Shown in pieces: positions 1 through 8,719 of a stretch of DNA of 64,000 nucleotides. The notes beneath the pieces were generated by a model, which saw only the letters and a program-made list of their open reading frames with translations, was not told the origin of the DNA and made no database searches. Source of the stretch: Hormoscilla sp. GM7CHS1pb (GTDB taxonomy: Bacteria > Cyanobacteriota > Cyanobacteriia > Cyanobacteriales > Desertifilaceae); the NCBI GenBank assembly GCA_014323675.1, contig JACONN010000002.1:930001-994000 (forward strand), in the 5' to 3' direction. A program made the position numbers and the translations under genes. Within the stretch, counting starts at the first letter, position 1. Every line of letters begins with the position of its first letter.

Positions 1-404
1 CGGCGATAGAGAAGCCAAAACAAGCTGCATCCCCCGATGGTAAATAGAGTAAAAATTAAAATAAAAGCATTCAGAAGCGTCCGGGTACGGTCGATTTCGG
101 ACAGGCGATCGCGCCAAAAATTACGTTGCTTGACCCGTTCGGACTCCAGCTTTTCTTCGACAGTTTCGGCAATAACTTGTTTGAGTTCGGACAAATCTCC
201 TGCCGGGCTGGCAGCTTGAGATACGATCATTTCTGGAGGGCTAATAGAAGTGGGTGCAGGGGATATGCGATCGCGATTCATATCCGATGCTGCCGATGGG
301 CGAGAATCAGGAGAAGGAGAAGACGCGATCGGGCTAGCCTGAGAATTAACATCCGGAGCTGCGATCGCCGCCATAGTCAAAATAGTCACAGTCGGTACGC
401 GCAT
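1..404 (-). CDS. hypothetical membrane protein, 5' part (runs off window)
   Basis: The minus strand is open from an ATG at 404-402 to the window edge, about 134 codons without a stop. The product begins MRVPTVTILTMAAIA, a short signal-like segment, then a Ser/Pro/Ala-rich stretch, then a charged helix (about residues 68-105, rich in Glu, Lys and Arg, likely coiled coil) and a transmembrane segment (about residues 112-132, AFILIFTLFTIGG) that reaches the edge. GCGATCGC sites lie inside it. I do not recognise the family. The layout suggests an envelope protein with a predicted coiled coil before a membrane anchor. The 3' end is outside the window, so function is unknown. Confidence 0.55.
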   Translation of the reverse strand, partial: MRVPTVTILTMAAIAAPDVNSQASPIASSPSPDSRPSAASDMNRDRISPAPTSISPPEMIVSQAASPAGDLSELKQVIAETVEEKLESERVKQRNFWRDRLSEIDRTRTLLNAFILIFTLFTIGGCSLFWLLYR

Positions 405-465
405 AGACTGAAGGCTTGGGTTTAATTGTTGGGAGCATCTGGTGTTTTGTAATCTAGCCCCTGCA

Positions 466-560
466 CGCGGAGGGCCCATTCCGCTGCGAGGAGGGGGCCC
501 TCCGCGTGGGCTAAGTTCTAGTAGCCGGACCCCTCGTTCCCACGGCTCCGCCTGGGAACG
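466..560. repeat. GC-rich palindromic repeat
   Basis: A hairpin-forming stretch: CGCGGAGGGCCC near 468 pairs with GGGCCCTCCGCG near 495-507, followed by a second inverted repeat built on CGTTCCCACGGC / GCCTGGGAACG. The same modules recur at about 12245-12345 and in the inverted duplicate at about 28590-28680, and the GTTCCCA...TGGGAAC module recurs near 10907, 20707 and 21285. It is a dispersed cyanobacterial-style palindrome with no coding content. Confidence 0.6.
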
Positions 561-565
561 GGTAT

Positions 566-589
566 GGCTGCGCCACGCTGCGCGATCGG
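566..589 (+). repeat. R1 short repeat (GCCACGCTGCGCGATCG family)
   Basis: About 24 bp built on GCGCCACGCTGCGCGATCG. Other copies lie at 1288-1331 (double), 11783-11806 (reversed), 16257-16284, 16322-16350, 18532-18556, 29117-29140, 31158-31182 (all + strand form), 31336-31358, and a variant near 50141-50167. Copies end in a HIP1-like CGATCG and several sit inside genes, where they encode RHAARS or DRAAWRQPY peptides. Confidence 0.75.
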
Positions 590-914
590 GCGGCGACGCA
601 AATAGATGCGCACCTAATTGTTCCGTAATACCAGCAGATGGTGGTAAATCCGGAAAAAATGTTAATCGATGCCGATGGCGACTCCCATCTATGGCATGAG
701 CTATACTTATGGGGTCACACCCCACACCCAGAGACTGGGGGGAAGGTCGGGTGCTGAAGCTAATAATATCCCGTAGAGCTATGTGTAGTGCAAAATCCAT
801 ATCCAATCTGGAGAATAGCCAGCAGACGATCGCTGCCCAGGTTACTGACAACGCCAGTTCCTCAAAGGAAGCTGTGGCCCTGGTAGCACTGCCCTCACGC
901 AATGGAAAGGCATT

Positions 915-1676
915 GTGGCACTCGTGGCGATCGACGCGGCTGTCCACTCCTGCCCAGCGATATCCCCCGATACCTTTACCATTACCTCCGCTAACGACGC
1001 CTTCTGCCATCTGATTGGTAGATCGGTAGTAGAGTCCCAGTTGTTGGATCTGTTCGATGAAAAGGACCAATCTCTATTCCAACAACTGTATCGGCGTCAC
1101 ATTTGGCATCAAGTCAGAAAACAACAGGTCGAACAAAAGGGGCAGGATCTAGAGATGACCCAGGATGAGGAAGATTCAGTAAATCCCCAAAAATTTCAGC
1201 AGATTAACCAACAGTTGCGATCGCTGTTTCGAGCCAGTAACATGCTGATTATCAGAGCCGAGAGTAGCCAGGCCCAACTGTCCTATGGCTGCGCCACGCT
1301 GCGCGAATGGCTGGCGCCACGCTGCGCGAGCGGCACGGATTACCACAGCTTAAACCGCAGCATTTATAACCTCGAGTGTCTGCAAGCTTCTCACTTTTTC
1401 CGGGCGGCCAAAGCGGCGCGAGTATCTAATATACCAGATTTGAGCCAGGATTGTCAAACCGATTGCGAGCGATCGCTCCTATATCTGGGAGTGCGCTCTT
1501 TATTGCTGATTCCCCTAGACATGTTAGCAGTTGAGCAGGGCATTCAGAGTCATCAAATGCTAGAATTGGTAGGACTGACGAGCGATCGGCCCCATAATTT
1601 TACCAGCTTTGACTGCCACAGAGCTGCCGAATTAATCCCGGCCTTAACCTGTGCCCTGCGTCAGGCAGTATCTTAA
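915..1676 (+). CDS. GAF/PAS-like sensor fragment
   Basis: A 253-residue product starting at GTG 915. The region around ITSANDAFCHLIGRSV resembles a PAS-domain start, and the C-terminal half (LYLGVRSLLLIPL, then LVGLTSDRPHNFTSFD) resembles a GAF domain. No kinase or output domain follows. The peptide SYGCATLREWLAPRCASGTD at about residues 124-143 is encoded by two abutting R1 repeats, so repeats have inserted in frame. A different frame at 781-890 (starting MCSAKSISN) may encode the true N-terminus and would need a frameshift near 880. The TAA stop at 1674-1676 is formed by the TA target site plus the first base of a MITE, so the original C-terminus may be lost. Probably a decaying signalling gene. 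Confidence 0.55.
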   Translation: MALVAIDAAVHSCPAISPDTFTITSANDAFCHLIGRSVVESQLLDLFDEKDQSLFQQLYRRHIWHQVRKQQVEQKGQDLEMTQDEEDSVNPQKFQQINQQLRSLFRASNMLIIRAESSQAQLSYGCATLREWLAPRCASGTDYHSLNRSIYNLECLQASHFFRAAKAARVSNIPDLSQDCQTDCERSLLYLGVRSLLLIPLDMLAVEQGIQSHQMLELVGLTSDRPHNFTSFDCHRAAELIPALTCALRQAVS

Positions 1677-1816
1677 CTCAAGTTGCCACCTATAAAAATT
1701 TTTACGTCCCAGACAGCCATTTTTGGTAAATTTCTCACGTCATGCCATTTTGGGGTAAATCACAAGGCAATTTTGGCTAATTTTGGTTTTGAGGTTCTAT
1801 AGGTGGCAACTTGAGT
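1676..1816. mobile_element. MITE with TA target duplication (IS630/mariner type), copy 1
   Basis: A 141-bp non-coding element bounded by inverted repeats ACTCAAGTTGCCACCTATA and its complement, flanked by TA on both sides (1674-1675 and 1817-1818). A second copy lies in the opposite orientation at 42388-42510, and the interiors also match (for example GTAAATCACAAGGC and GGCTAATTTTGG). TA duplications are typical of IS630/Tc1-mariner transposition. An IS630-family transposase fragment lies nearby at 4232, and its outer flank near 4058 carries CTCAAGTTCCCACCAGAC, a related end. That this family mobilised the MITEs is inference. Confidence 0.75.
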
Positions 1817-1818
1817 TA

Positions 1819-2250
1819 TCTTAAAATAACAGGCGTTGCACAACAACACCGATGATGGGGGTTGTTAATTGTTAATTCTTGACAGTCAATTGAAATAGTC
1901 ATAAGTAGTCATCTATGTACGAACAATTTTCAATTTTAAACCTCTTAATTGGTATCATCACCCGTGCAAGGGCGAATTTGGACAAGGTTGATGGACTCTG
2001 CGTTGGGAGCATCTCACTTTTGCTTTTTTGCATTAAGCCCTGCTAATTGCGAATAAAGAATGGAAAATAGCCCAAATCTCAATGGGAGCATTTCACTTTT
2101 GTATGAATAATTGCGAATTTGGAGGGGATAATTGCGAATAAGGGAAGGGAACATGGAGCAATTTTCAATTTTCAATTGATCGAGAAGCAAAACTGAGATG
2201 CGTTTCGTCAGTCAGCCGCCAACTAGGCAATTTGTAAAAATGGTAATTCA
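1819..2250. other. intergenic region with short degenerate repeats
   Basis: No gene is visible. A string GGCGTTGCACAACAACACC at 1831 resembles the outer end of the IS1-family element at 24291. GGGAGCATCTCACTTTTG near 2008 and GGGAGCATTTCACTTTTG near 2084, together with AATTGCGAATAA strings, look like a degenerate direct duplication. Confidence 0.4.
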
Positions 2251-2266
2251 AGGGAGATAAGAGATA

Positions 2267-4027
2267 GTGAATTTACCCAAAAAAATGCGTTCGGAATTTA
2301 GTTGGGATGAGGCTATATTTCTAGCCAAACTCTCCAAAGAAGTCTATGAGGTATTTCAGCAGAAAAAGAGTCTCGAAGGCACGGAACTGCTGGAACTATA
2401 TAACTTGCTTTATCCCAAAGAGGATTGGGCTCTAGTTCACATTATTAGCAATAACGATACCAATATCCGAGGCTTAATTTTTAAGCACCAGAGTTACCAT
2501 CAGTATGCTGTGGTTTTCCGAGGTTCAATTTTGACAGAAAATGGCCTATTAGAACTGACGGATATGGCCACAGATGTTCAGTGGGAGTTGGTAAAATATG
2601 CGGCCACTAATTCTCCTAAAAATCGTGCGGTCCAAGGTTTTTTAGCAGCTTATGAGTCCGTAGCAGATCAAATTAAGATATTTTTCAAAACCTTGACTGG
2701 GCAACTTGAAGCAGAAGACTTTCAGGAACTCAAACAGCTAAACATTGAACGGCGCTTAGCTTGCGTGGGGGCGATCGCCGATGCGGGAGCAGTGCGGTTA
2801 GGGGCGAGTTTTGGCCAGCAAGTTCGAGAATCGATTTTCCAGGGATTAAAAAATCAGGGAATTTCCAGCAAGAGTTCTAGCAACACTAGCAACAATACTA
2901 ACAACAATGGAGTAAAATCGACTCTCGACCTAGAACAGTCTTTGATTGATTTAGGGCCAGTTACCTCTTGCCTTGAGGTATATGTCACGGGACATAGTTT
3001 AGGGGGATGTTTGGCAAACCTTTGTGCTTTATCCTTAAAGCAGCAAATCAAAAACGATCGTTTACACCCCAAAGTCTATACCTTTGGTACGCCTAAGGTG
3101 GGAAATCAGTTTTTTGCTGATTATTACGATCGAGAAATTGGCAGGGGTTTTAGCTATCGGGTCGAAAACAGTTTAGATATGTCTCCCCGTATTCCCCTCC
3201 CTTTACCCTTCCCCCTCAATCTGATTACGGGCAGCGGCATCCGAGTGGGAGAATTCTATTTGGGTGATTATGCAGGTGTTGGCGAGGTTCATACTGTAAC
3301 AGGTTTAGGGTCTCAAGGTGTCTCTCTCAATTTTGGTGGGGCCCTGGAGTTTTTAGGAGGGATTCCTTTTCCCCATAGCTTTGATACCTATATTCAACTG
3401 CTGGAGCAGCAACAACAACTTTGGATAGAGTTACTGCGTCCCGTCAGAACTGTGATGGCAGATTTAATTGGTCAGCTGTTACAAGGGCAAAATACTGAAA
3501 TTACCGAGAATTTACAACAGCAAATTCAAGCAATTCAAGGTTCCGTGGATGAGATGAGAAATCAAATCCAAATTGCGCAACATCCCGATCGAGAAGTCCT
3601 GGCTGCAATCAATAGTCAGGAAATTCTCGGGGAAGCTTTACCTCGGCTGAAACCGGATCTGCTGGCCAAAGTGGCCGCCATTGCACAACCCTTGACCTAT
3701 GCTCCTGGATCCGCGATCGTGCGTCAGGGAGACCAAGCCCATCGCTTTTACGTTATTGCCCGGGGAAAAGTTGAGGTCATTCTCGATGCTAACGGTGAAT
3801 CTCGCCTGCTTCGAGAAATGGGTCCGGGAGAATATTTTGGTGAAATTGGTGTATTATCTGGGGGCGTTCGCACTGCCACCGTGCGGGCAAAAACCGAGGG
3901 TTCTGTCCAAGTTGTAGCACTGGATCGAGAAGGCTTTAAGCTGATGATTTCCGAGTCTGAAGCCACTGCCACCCAACTGGCCTATAGGCTAGCCGAACGA
4001 GCAATGGCCACGCCATTGAAGACTTAA
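2267..4027 (+). CDS. class 3 lipase fused to cyclic-nucleotide-binding domain
   Basis: A 586-residue protein. The first two thirds form an alpha/beta-hydrolase of the lipase class 3 family: the nucleophile elbow GHSLGG is at about residues 243-248, preceded by a beta strand (LEVYVTG) and followed by YTFGTPKVGN, typical of the fungal-type triglyceride lipase fold. The last ~130 residues form a cNMP-binding domain (YAPGSAIVRQGDQAHRFYVI, then GPGEYFGEIGVLSGG with the phosphate-binding-cassette layout). The fusion suggests a lipase gated by a cyclic nucleotide. It starts at GTG 2267, eight bases after AGGGAGAT; an internal ATG at 2285 is the alternative. No signal peptide is visible, so it is probably cytoplasmic or membrane-peripheral. 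The frame is intact. Substrate is unknown. Confidence 0.85.
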   Translation: MNLPKKMRSEFSWDEAIFLAKLSKEVYEVFQQKKSLEGTELLELYNLLYPKEDWALVHIISNNDTNIRGLIFKHQSYHQYAVVFRGSILTENGLLELTDMATDVQWELVKYAATNSPKNRAVQGFLAAYESVADQIKIFFKTLTGQLEAEDFQELKQLNIERRLACVGAIADAGAVRLGASFGQQVRESIFQGLKNQGISSKSSSNTSNNTNNNGVKSTLDLEQSLIDLGPVTSCLEVYVTGHSLGGCLANLCALSLKQQIKNDRLHPKVYTFGTPKVGNQFFADYYDREIGRGFSYRVENSLDMSPRIPLPLPFPLNLITGSGIRVGEFYLGDYAGVGEVHTVTGLGSQGVSLNFGGALEFLGGIPFPHSFDTYIQLLEQQQQLWIELLRPVRTVMADLIGQLLQGQNTEITENLQQQIQAIQGSVDEMRNQIQIAQHPDREVLAAINSQEILGEALPRLKPDLLAKVAAIAQPLTYAPGSAIVRQGDQAHRFYVIARGKVEVILDANGESRLLREMGPGEYFGEIGVLSGGVRTATVRAKTEGSVQVVALDREGFKLMISESEATATQLAYRLAERAMATPLKT

Positions 4028-4231
4028 CGGCATTTGCACGTAATGGCCAGATCTCAAGTTCCCACCAGACAACCGCGGGACTTGAGAATTTGACCGAGCC
4101 CAAAACCGCTCAAGCCCTCACGCAGAGGGGGTTTGACGTCGAAGGAGATAGAATAGCAGCAAACCCTGAGCTTGCGGAGATTCAGACCCGAACGACCCCA
4201 ATGTGGCTCGGTGAAAGGGTTTGATAAGTAG

Positions 4232-4515
4232 TTAGGCAAAATTAATTTTATATTTTTCCCCAACATCTCGAAGCATATCTTCCACAGCTTTAACTAAACT
4301 TTTCCAACTCTCATAGGCATCAGTATTTAGCCATGAGTATTTAATAAATCGCCACAAAATTTCAATAATATTTAACTGGGGAGAATAGGTAGGCAAATAA
4401 AAAATTGTTAACCCTTTTTTTTCCCATTCTTCTTGTTTATTTTTCACTGCATTACTCGTATGAGTGGAAGCATTATCCATCACCAACACGGTTTTTTTCT
4501 TTAGTGTTGAACTGT
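4232..4515 (-). pseudogene. IS630-family transposase, 3' fragment
   Basis: The minus strand encodes the C-terminal part of a DDE transposase: VLVMDNASTHTS carries the second catalytic Asp, and LPTYSPQLNIIEILWRFIKY carries the IS630 signature with the final Glu. The N-terminal half with the first Asp is missing; upstream the frame runs into the polyketide synthase fragment at about 4520-4560. About 170 bp beyond the stop lies CTCAAGTTCCCACC, a possible element end. The copy cannot be autonomous. Confidence 0.8.
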
Positions 4516-4559
4516 GTCTCCCCTTTTGTGCGAGTAGCGGTCCCAAAAGACACAGCGTG

Positions 4560-5543
4560 GCGAAAGGATTAGCAGAAAGTCCCCCGATAGCATTTATGTT
4601 CACGGGTCAAGGGTCTCAATACCTACAAATGGGAAGGCAGTTATACGAGACGCAACCCACCTTTAGAAAAAATATCGACCGATGCAATCAAATACTCTCA
4701 TTATATCTAGAAGTGCCTCTATTAGATGTACTCTATCCAGAGAATAGTCAAACAGAAGGGGTTTTAGAGAATAAAGAAAGTGCATTATCACGACAGCTCC
4801 AGTTGATAGACCAAACGGCTTATACGCAACCAGCGCTGTTTGCTCTGGAATATGCTCTGGCTAAATTATGGGAATCTTGGGGTATTAAACCCAAGGTGGT
4901 AATGGGTCACAGTGTGGGTGAATACGTGGCGGCTTGCATAGCAGGAGTTTTTAGTCTAGAAGACGGTCTGAAATTAATAGCCATGCGGGGGCGGTTGATG
5001 CAGCAGTTGCCTGCAGGTGGGGCGATGGTTTCCCTCATGACTTCTGAGGATGAGGCACGAGAGGCGATCGCCCCCTACGCCGAGAAGGTGGCGATCGCGG
5101 CCATCAACGGACCAGAAAGTGTAGTAATTTCCGGGGAGTCGGAAGCAGTAAACGCGATCGTGACTCACCTAGAAGCAAAAGGCATCAAAAGCAAACAACT
5201 ACAGGTGTCTCACGCTTTTCCTTCCCCTCTGATGGAACCGATGTTGGCAGAGTTTGAAGCTGCGGCTAAAGAAGTAACCTATAGCAAGCCTCAGATAGCA
5301 CTGATATCTAATGTCAGCGGGCGCCAAGTGGGAGATGAGATCGCGTCAGCGGCATATTGGACCGGTCATGTTCGACAAGCAGTGAGGTTTGCCGAGAGTA
5401 TGCAAACTCTGCTGGAGGAAGGATATGATTTATTTCTAGAAATAGGACCAAAACCAATATTGTTGGGGATGGGGCGTCAATGTTTGCCTGAAACCCAGGG
5501 CGTATGGTTGCCATCGCTGCGCCCGCAAACAGAAGAATGGCAG
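4560..5543 (+). pseudogene. polyketide synthase acyltransferase domain, orphan fragment
   Basis: The reading frame encodes one modular PKS acyltransferase domain: IAFMFTGQGSQYLQMGRQLY at its start, the nucleophile motif GHSVGEYVAA, AAINGPESVVISG, and the C-terminal WLPSLRPQTEEWQ. No ketosynthase, ACP or other module is present. The left side abuts an IS630 fragment and the right side is cut at 5543 by an IS1-family element. The motif that usually reads HAFH (malonyl-type) reads HAFP here, in VSHAFPSPLMEPM, so the catalytic-dyad histidine appears replaced by proline. It is a relic of a modular PKS rather than a stand-alone malonyltransferase. The frame itself is intact over more than 330 codons, so decay is recent. 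Confidence 0.85.
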
Positions 5544-5573
5544 GGTGGTGATAAATATGTAGTGATGCATTAT

Positions 5574-6387
5574 CTATCCCGATAAACATTTGTTGTAATA
5601 ATGTACAAAATACCAAATAGCTCCGATGTGATTTTCTAGTTTCTTGGAGAATGATAATGTTTTACGAACCAAACGACTAATTCTTTGTCTTAATGTGTTG
5701 TTTAGCCTTTCAATATGATTAGTTTTTCCAGTTTCTTTACCTACTGGTTTATGACGTTTTTTGGGGATTACTGTGTTATAAGCTTCCCAAAAATCTGTGT
5801 AAAAAACTGCACATTGTCGATAAACAGGAGGTAAAGATTTCCACAATTTTTTTGCCGATTCCCGACTGCGCTCGCCCACATAAACTCCAACTATTTCTCT
5901 AGTTTTTGTATCTAACGCTAACCAAATCCATTGCTTATTTTCTTTATTCTCCACAAAAGACCACATTTCATCACATTCAATAGTCATTTTCCCTTTTGGC
6001 TTGTCTAAAACCTTTATCTCACGCGGAGTTTCCGCAGATTTTTTATTAACATAATCTTGGAGCAAAGTTTTGGAAACTCCAACTTGACGTGCAATTCCAG
6101 CTCAAGAAATTCTCTCAAGTAAAAGGCCATCTATTTTCTTTTTTGTTTCTGATGATATCGTTTTATTGGTAGGGTTTTCAACAAATTGCCTGCCACAGTC
6201 TTTACACTTATGTTTTTGCTTTTTGTTATGGAGGGGCGAAGCCTTCGGGCAAAATGACGGCAACGGAGACGAAATTTTTAGCCCCGAATGCTTCGCCCCT
6301 ACCGTTTTTTACTGTTCGCTCACTTTGACAGTGGGGACAAGAAGGTCGCAAGCATAAATCTGATGATGTGTTCATAAATTTAGACAT
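5574..6387 (-). pseudogene. IS1-family transposase, interrupted
   Basis: Read from ATG 6387, the N-terminal zinc-finger part (CLRPSCPHCQSERTVKNG, later CKDCGRQFVENPTNK) matches an InsA-like domain, and the C-terminal part (ECDEMWSF, YTDFWEAYNTV, GKTNHIERLNNTLRQRISRL) matches the IS1 DDE domain. Two lesions are visible: a palindromic ~75-bp insertion at about 6226-6300 inside the zinc-finger region, and an in-frame TGA near 6106 (ERIS-stop-AGIARQVGVSK). The 163 codons from 5574 to 6065 remain open. Not functional as it stands. Confidence 0.8.
6226..6300. repeat. palindromic insert in IS1 transposase (GGGGCGAAGC family)
   Basis: Arms GGGGCGAAGCCTTCGGGC and GCCCCGAATGCTTCGCCCC flank a ~35-base centre and interrupt the transposase between VKNG and the next zinc-finger pair. 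A similar palindrome with GGGGCGAAGCATT arms lies at 44277-44350. Confidence 0.65.
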
Positions 6388-6662
6388 TGTTTTTACCAAT
6401 AACAATATAGCATTGTGACAACTAATTATACATGATTATCTCTGATATTTTTGATAAATTAAACTTATCAATGGTAATGAAAAATGTTATATTATCCCTT
6501 TGAAAAGCAAGGATTAATAGAGGGATAAAATGTTATATCACTACATATTTATCACTACCGGCGAAAGGTTTAATCTCTTAGCAGTATAGCATGTCAGCTA
6601 TCGAGATCGGACATATCATGCTACCGGTAGACCCCATCCAATGCCCACCCTACTCATTGTAG

Positions 6663-6700
6663 CCCAGAAACCCGGTTTTGACAAAAAACCGGGTTTCTTA
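6663..6700 (-). terminator. hairpin downstream of the AAA ATPase gene
   Basis: AGAAACCCGGTTTT and AAAACCGGGTTTCT form a strong stem-loop directly after the minus-strand stop at 6702-6704. The same stem sequence recurs as a hairpin near 34971, 41937 and 21428, so it may be a repeat used as a terminator. Confidence 0.6.
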
Positions 6701-6701
6701 A

Positions 6702-8492
6702 TTATTGGGATTTTTGACTTGCCAACTGTTGATAGGCGCGACTAAAGTCTTCAGCGGCAATTTTAATCTCAGTGGGGTCTTCTTTCCCCAGAGGACGATA
6801 CCGCCGAATTGCTTGTCTTCGCCGCTTGATTGCTCAAAAGTGCCAAGTCCGCACCATTCCATCCTTCTGTTTGCACGGCGATGCTGTCTAAATCTACTCC
6901 TTCTATGGGGCGGTCTTGATTGTGGACTTGCAAAATTGCTAATCTACTCTCCATGTCTGGTAAATTTACTTTCAATTGTAGGTCTAATCTCCCGGATCTC
7001 AGCAAGGCGGGGTCCAGACTTTCCGGTCGATTGGTGGCACCGATTAATATGATATTAGTGGCATCTGTGATGCCATCCAGTTCTGCTAGCAACTGCCCAA
7101 TTACCCGATCGCCCACTCCGGAATCGCCGACATGAGAGCCTCGCGCCGCTGCGACGGTATCGATTTCATCAATAAAAATCACGCAGGGGGCTACTTGTCT
7201 GGCCTTGACAAATAATTCTCGCACTGCTTGTTCGGAGGCCCCACCCAGCGGCTGAGTAATTCCGAACCGCTAACGGCAATAAAGTTGGCTTTTGCTTGAG
7301 ATGCTACGGCTTTTGCTAACAGGGTTTTCCCGGTTCCGGGCGGTCCCCAGAGTAAAATGCCCCTGGGGGCTTGGGCGCGAGTTTGGTGATAGAGTTCTGA
7401 GTACAGTAACTGACCTTCGACTGATTCTTGCAGCTTCTGTTTGATCTCTGTGAGTCCGCCTATTTCCGACCAAGAAACTGTCGGACTTTCAACTTCTACG
7501 GACCGCAGTACGGCAGGTTTAATTTCCCCTAGGGCCTGGTTAAAGTCCTGCTGATTTACTGTCATACTATCCGGTACTTCCGCTTCTAAGTTCGGCACTT
7601 GGCGGCGCAGGGCAATGTATGCTGCTTTTTGACTTAATGCTTTCAAGTCCGCACCCACAAATCCTACGGCTACAGAGGCGATCGCCTGTAAATCCACAGT
7701 AGAATCTAAGGGCATGGATGAGGTGAGAATCTGCAAAATCTGCAAGCGTCCTTTCTGTGAGGGTACGCGAAACTGCACCTCCCGATCGAATCTTCCCGGA
7801 CGCCGCAGGGCCGGATCTAAATGTTCCGGTCGGTTCGTGGCCGCCAGGACGATCGCCCCTTCAGCATGGGCAAAACCATCCATTAATGCCAATAATTGGG
7901 CCACGACCCGTTTTTCCACTTCTCCCTCAACTTTGCTGCGATCGGGGGCCAGGGCGTCTATTTCATCAATAAAAATCAAACAGGGTGCCGAATTGGCTGC
8001 AATAGTAAAAAATTTCCCGCAGGCGCCCTTCCGCTTCTCCGTAATATTTGCCCATTACCTCTGGTCCCGCGATCGCAATATAGTTTACGCCCAATTGAGC
8101 TGCCAGACAACGAGCTGTCAGGGTTTTGCCCGTCCCTGGGGCCCCACTAGCAGCACCCCCCGGGGCGGTTCTAAACCCAATTTTGCCAGCAGTTCCGGAC
8201 GCTTGAGGGGTATTTCTATCAGTTCCCTCAGTTCCGCGATCGTCTCATCTAACCCACCCACCTGACTTAGGGAATTTGCAGTGGTGCGATCGGGCGTATG
8301 GTTTGGAGGAGGTGGAGTGACTATTACCTCCTGTGTAGGGCGCGAACTACTGCGAGGAATATTGCCTTGATGGGGAATACTGCTCAAGGATCTGACCGTG
8401 AATTCGGTCTTCATCTCTCCTTTATCGACTTTCTCTTCTAGAGTCTTGGCCAGTTCCAGTAGCTGCTCGAACCCTTTAAATATATCGTTCAT
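6702..8492 (-). pseudogene. CDC48/VCP-like double AAA ATPase with four frameshifts
   Basis: Translating across frames on the minus strand gives a full-length two-domain AAA ATPase of about 590 residues. Start ATG 8492 ([20 protein letters not shown], coiled-coil-like). Domain 1 has a Walker A disrupted to GPQGRAKP by a missing base near 8140 and a Walker B LIFIDEIDALAP. A base too many in an A6 run near 8008 restores the frame. Domain 2 has GPPGTGKTLLAKAVA and CVIFIDEIDTVAA. A third shift lies near 7225 (after LLSRWVG) and a fourth near 6815; the true C-terminus then ends QLASQKSQ at 6702. Each break is a single base and the protein is otherwise well conserved. Either a young pseudogene or sequencing error; the intact form would be an ATP-driven unfoldase. 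Confidence 0.75.
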
Positions 8493-8719
8493 TGCTGTTA
8501 AACTCCTTCTCTTCGCTGTTAGTCCGCTGGCGGGCCATGAGGCTTATCGAGAATGGTGCAAGATCTCAGACTACCCGGGAGACAGCGAAGACAGCGAGAG
8601 TTCAAACCCCCGTATCTCAAGGCCCGCCAAGGGTTCAAAGAGATCCTGTGGGTTAAGCTTGTAGGCACCAACTTAGATTATAATAAATCAATGTCATCTC
8701 GCGGATCAGCTACTGGCAG

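Larger units (their letters stand above)
5544..6559 (-). mobile_element. IS1-family element, defective
   Basis: About 1016 bp bounded by inverted ends sharing GTGATAAATATGTAGTGAT (5549-5567 and, complemented, 6537-6554) and beginning GGTGGTGAT / GGTAGTGAT. It contains a degraded IS1-type transposase gene on the minus strand. Target duplications directly at its two ends are not evident (AATGGCAG on the left, GGCGAAAGG on the right). The right flank GGCGAAAGG recurs at 4559-4567, on the other side of the PKS fragment. Confidence 0.8.
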
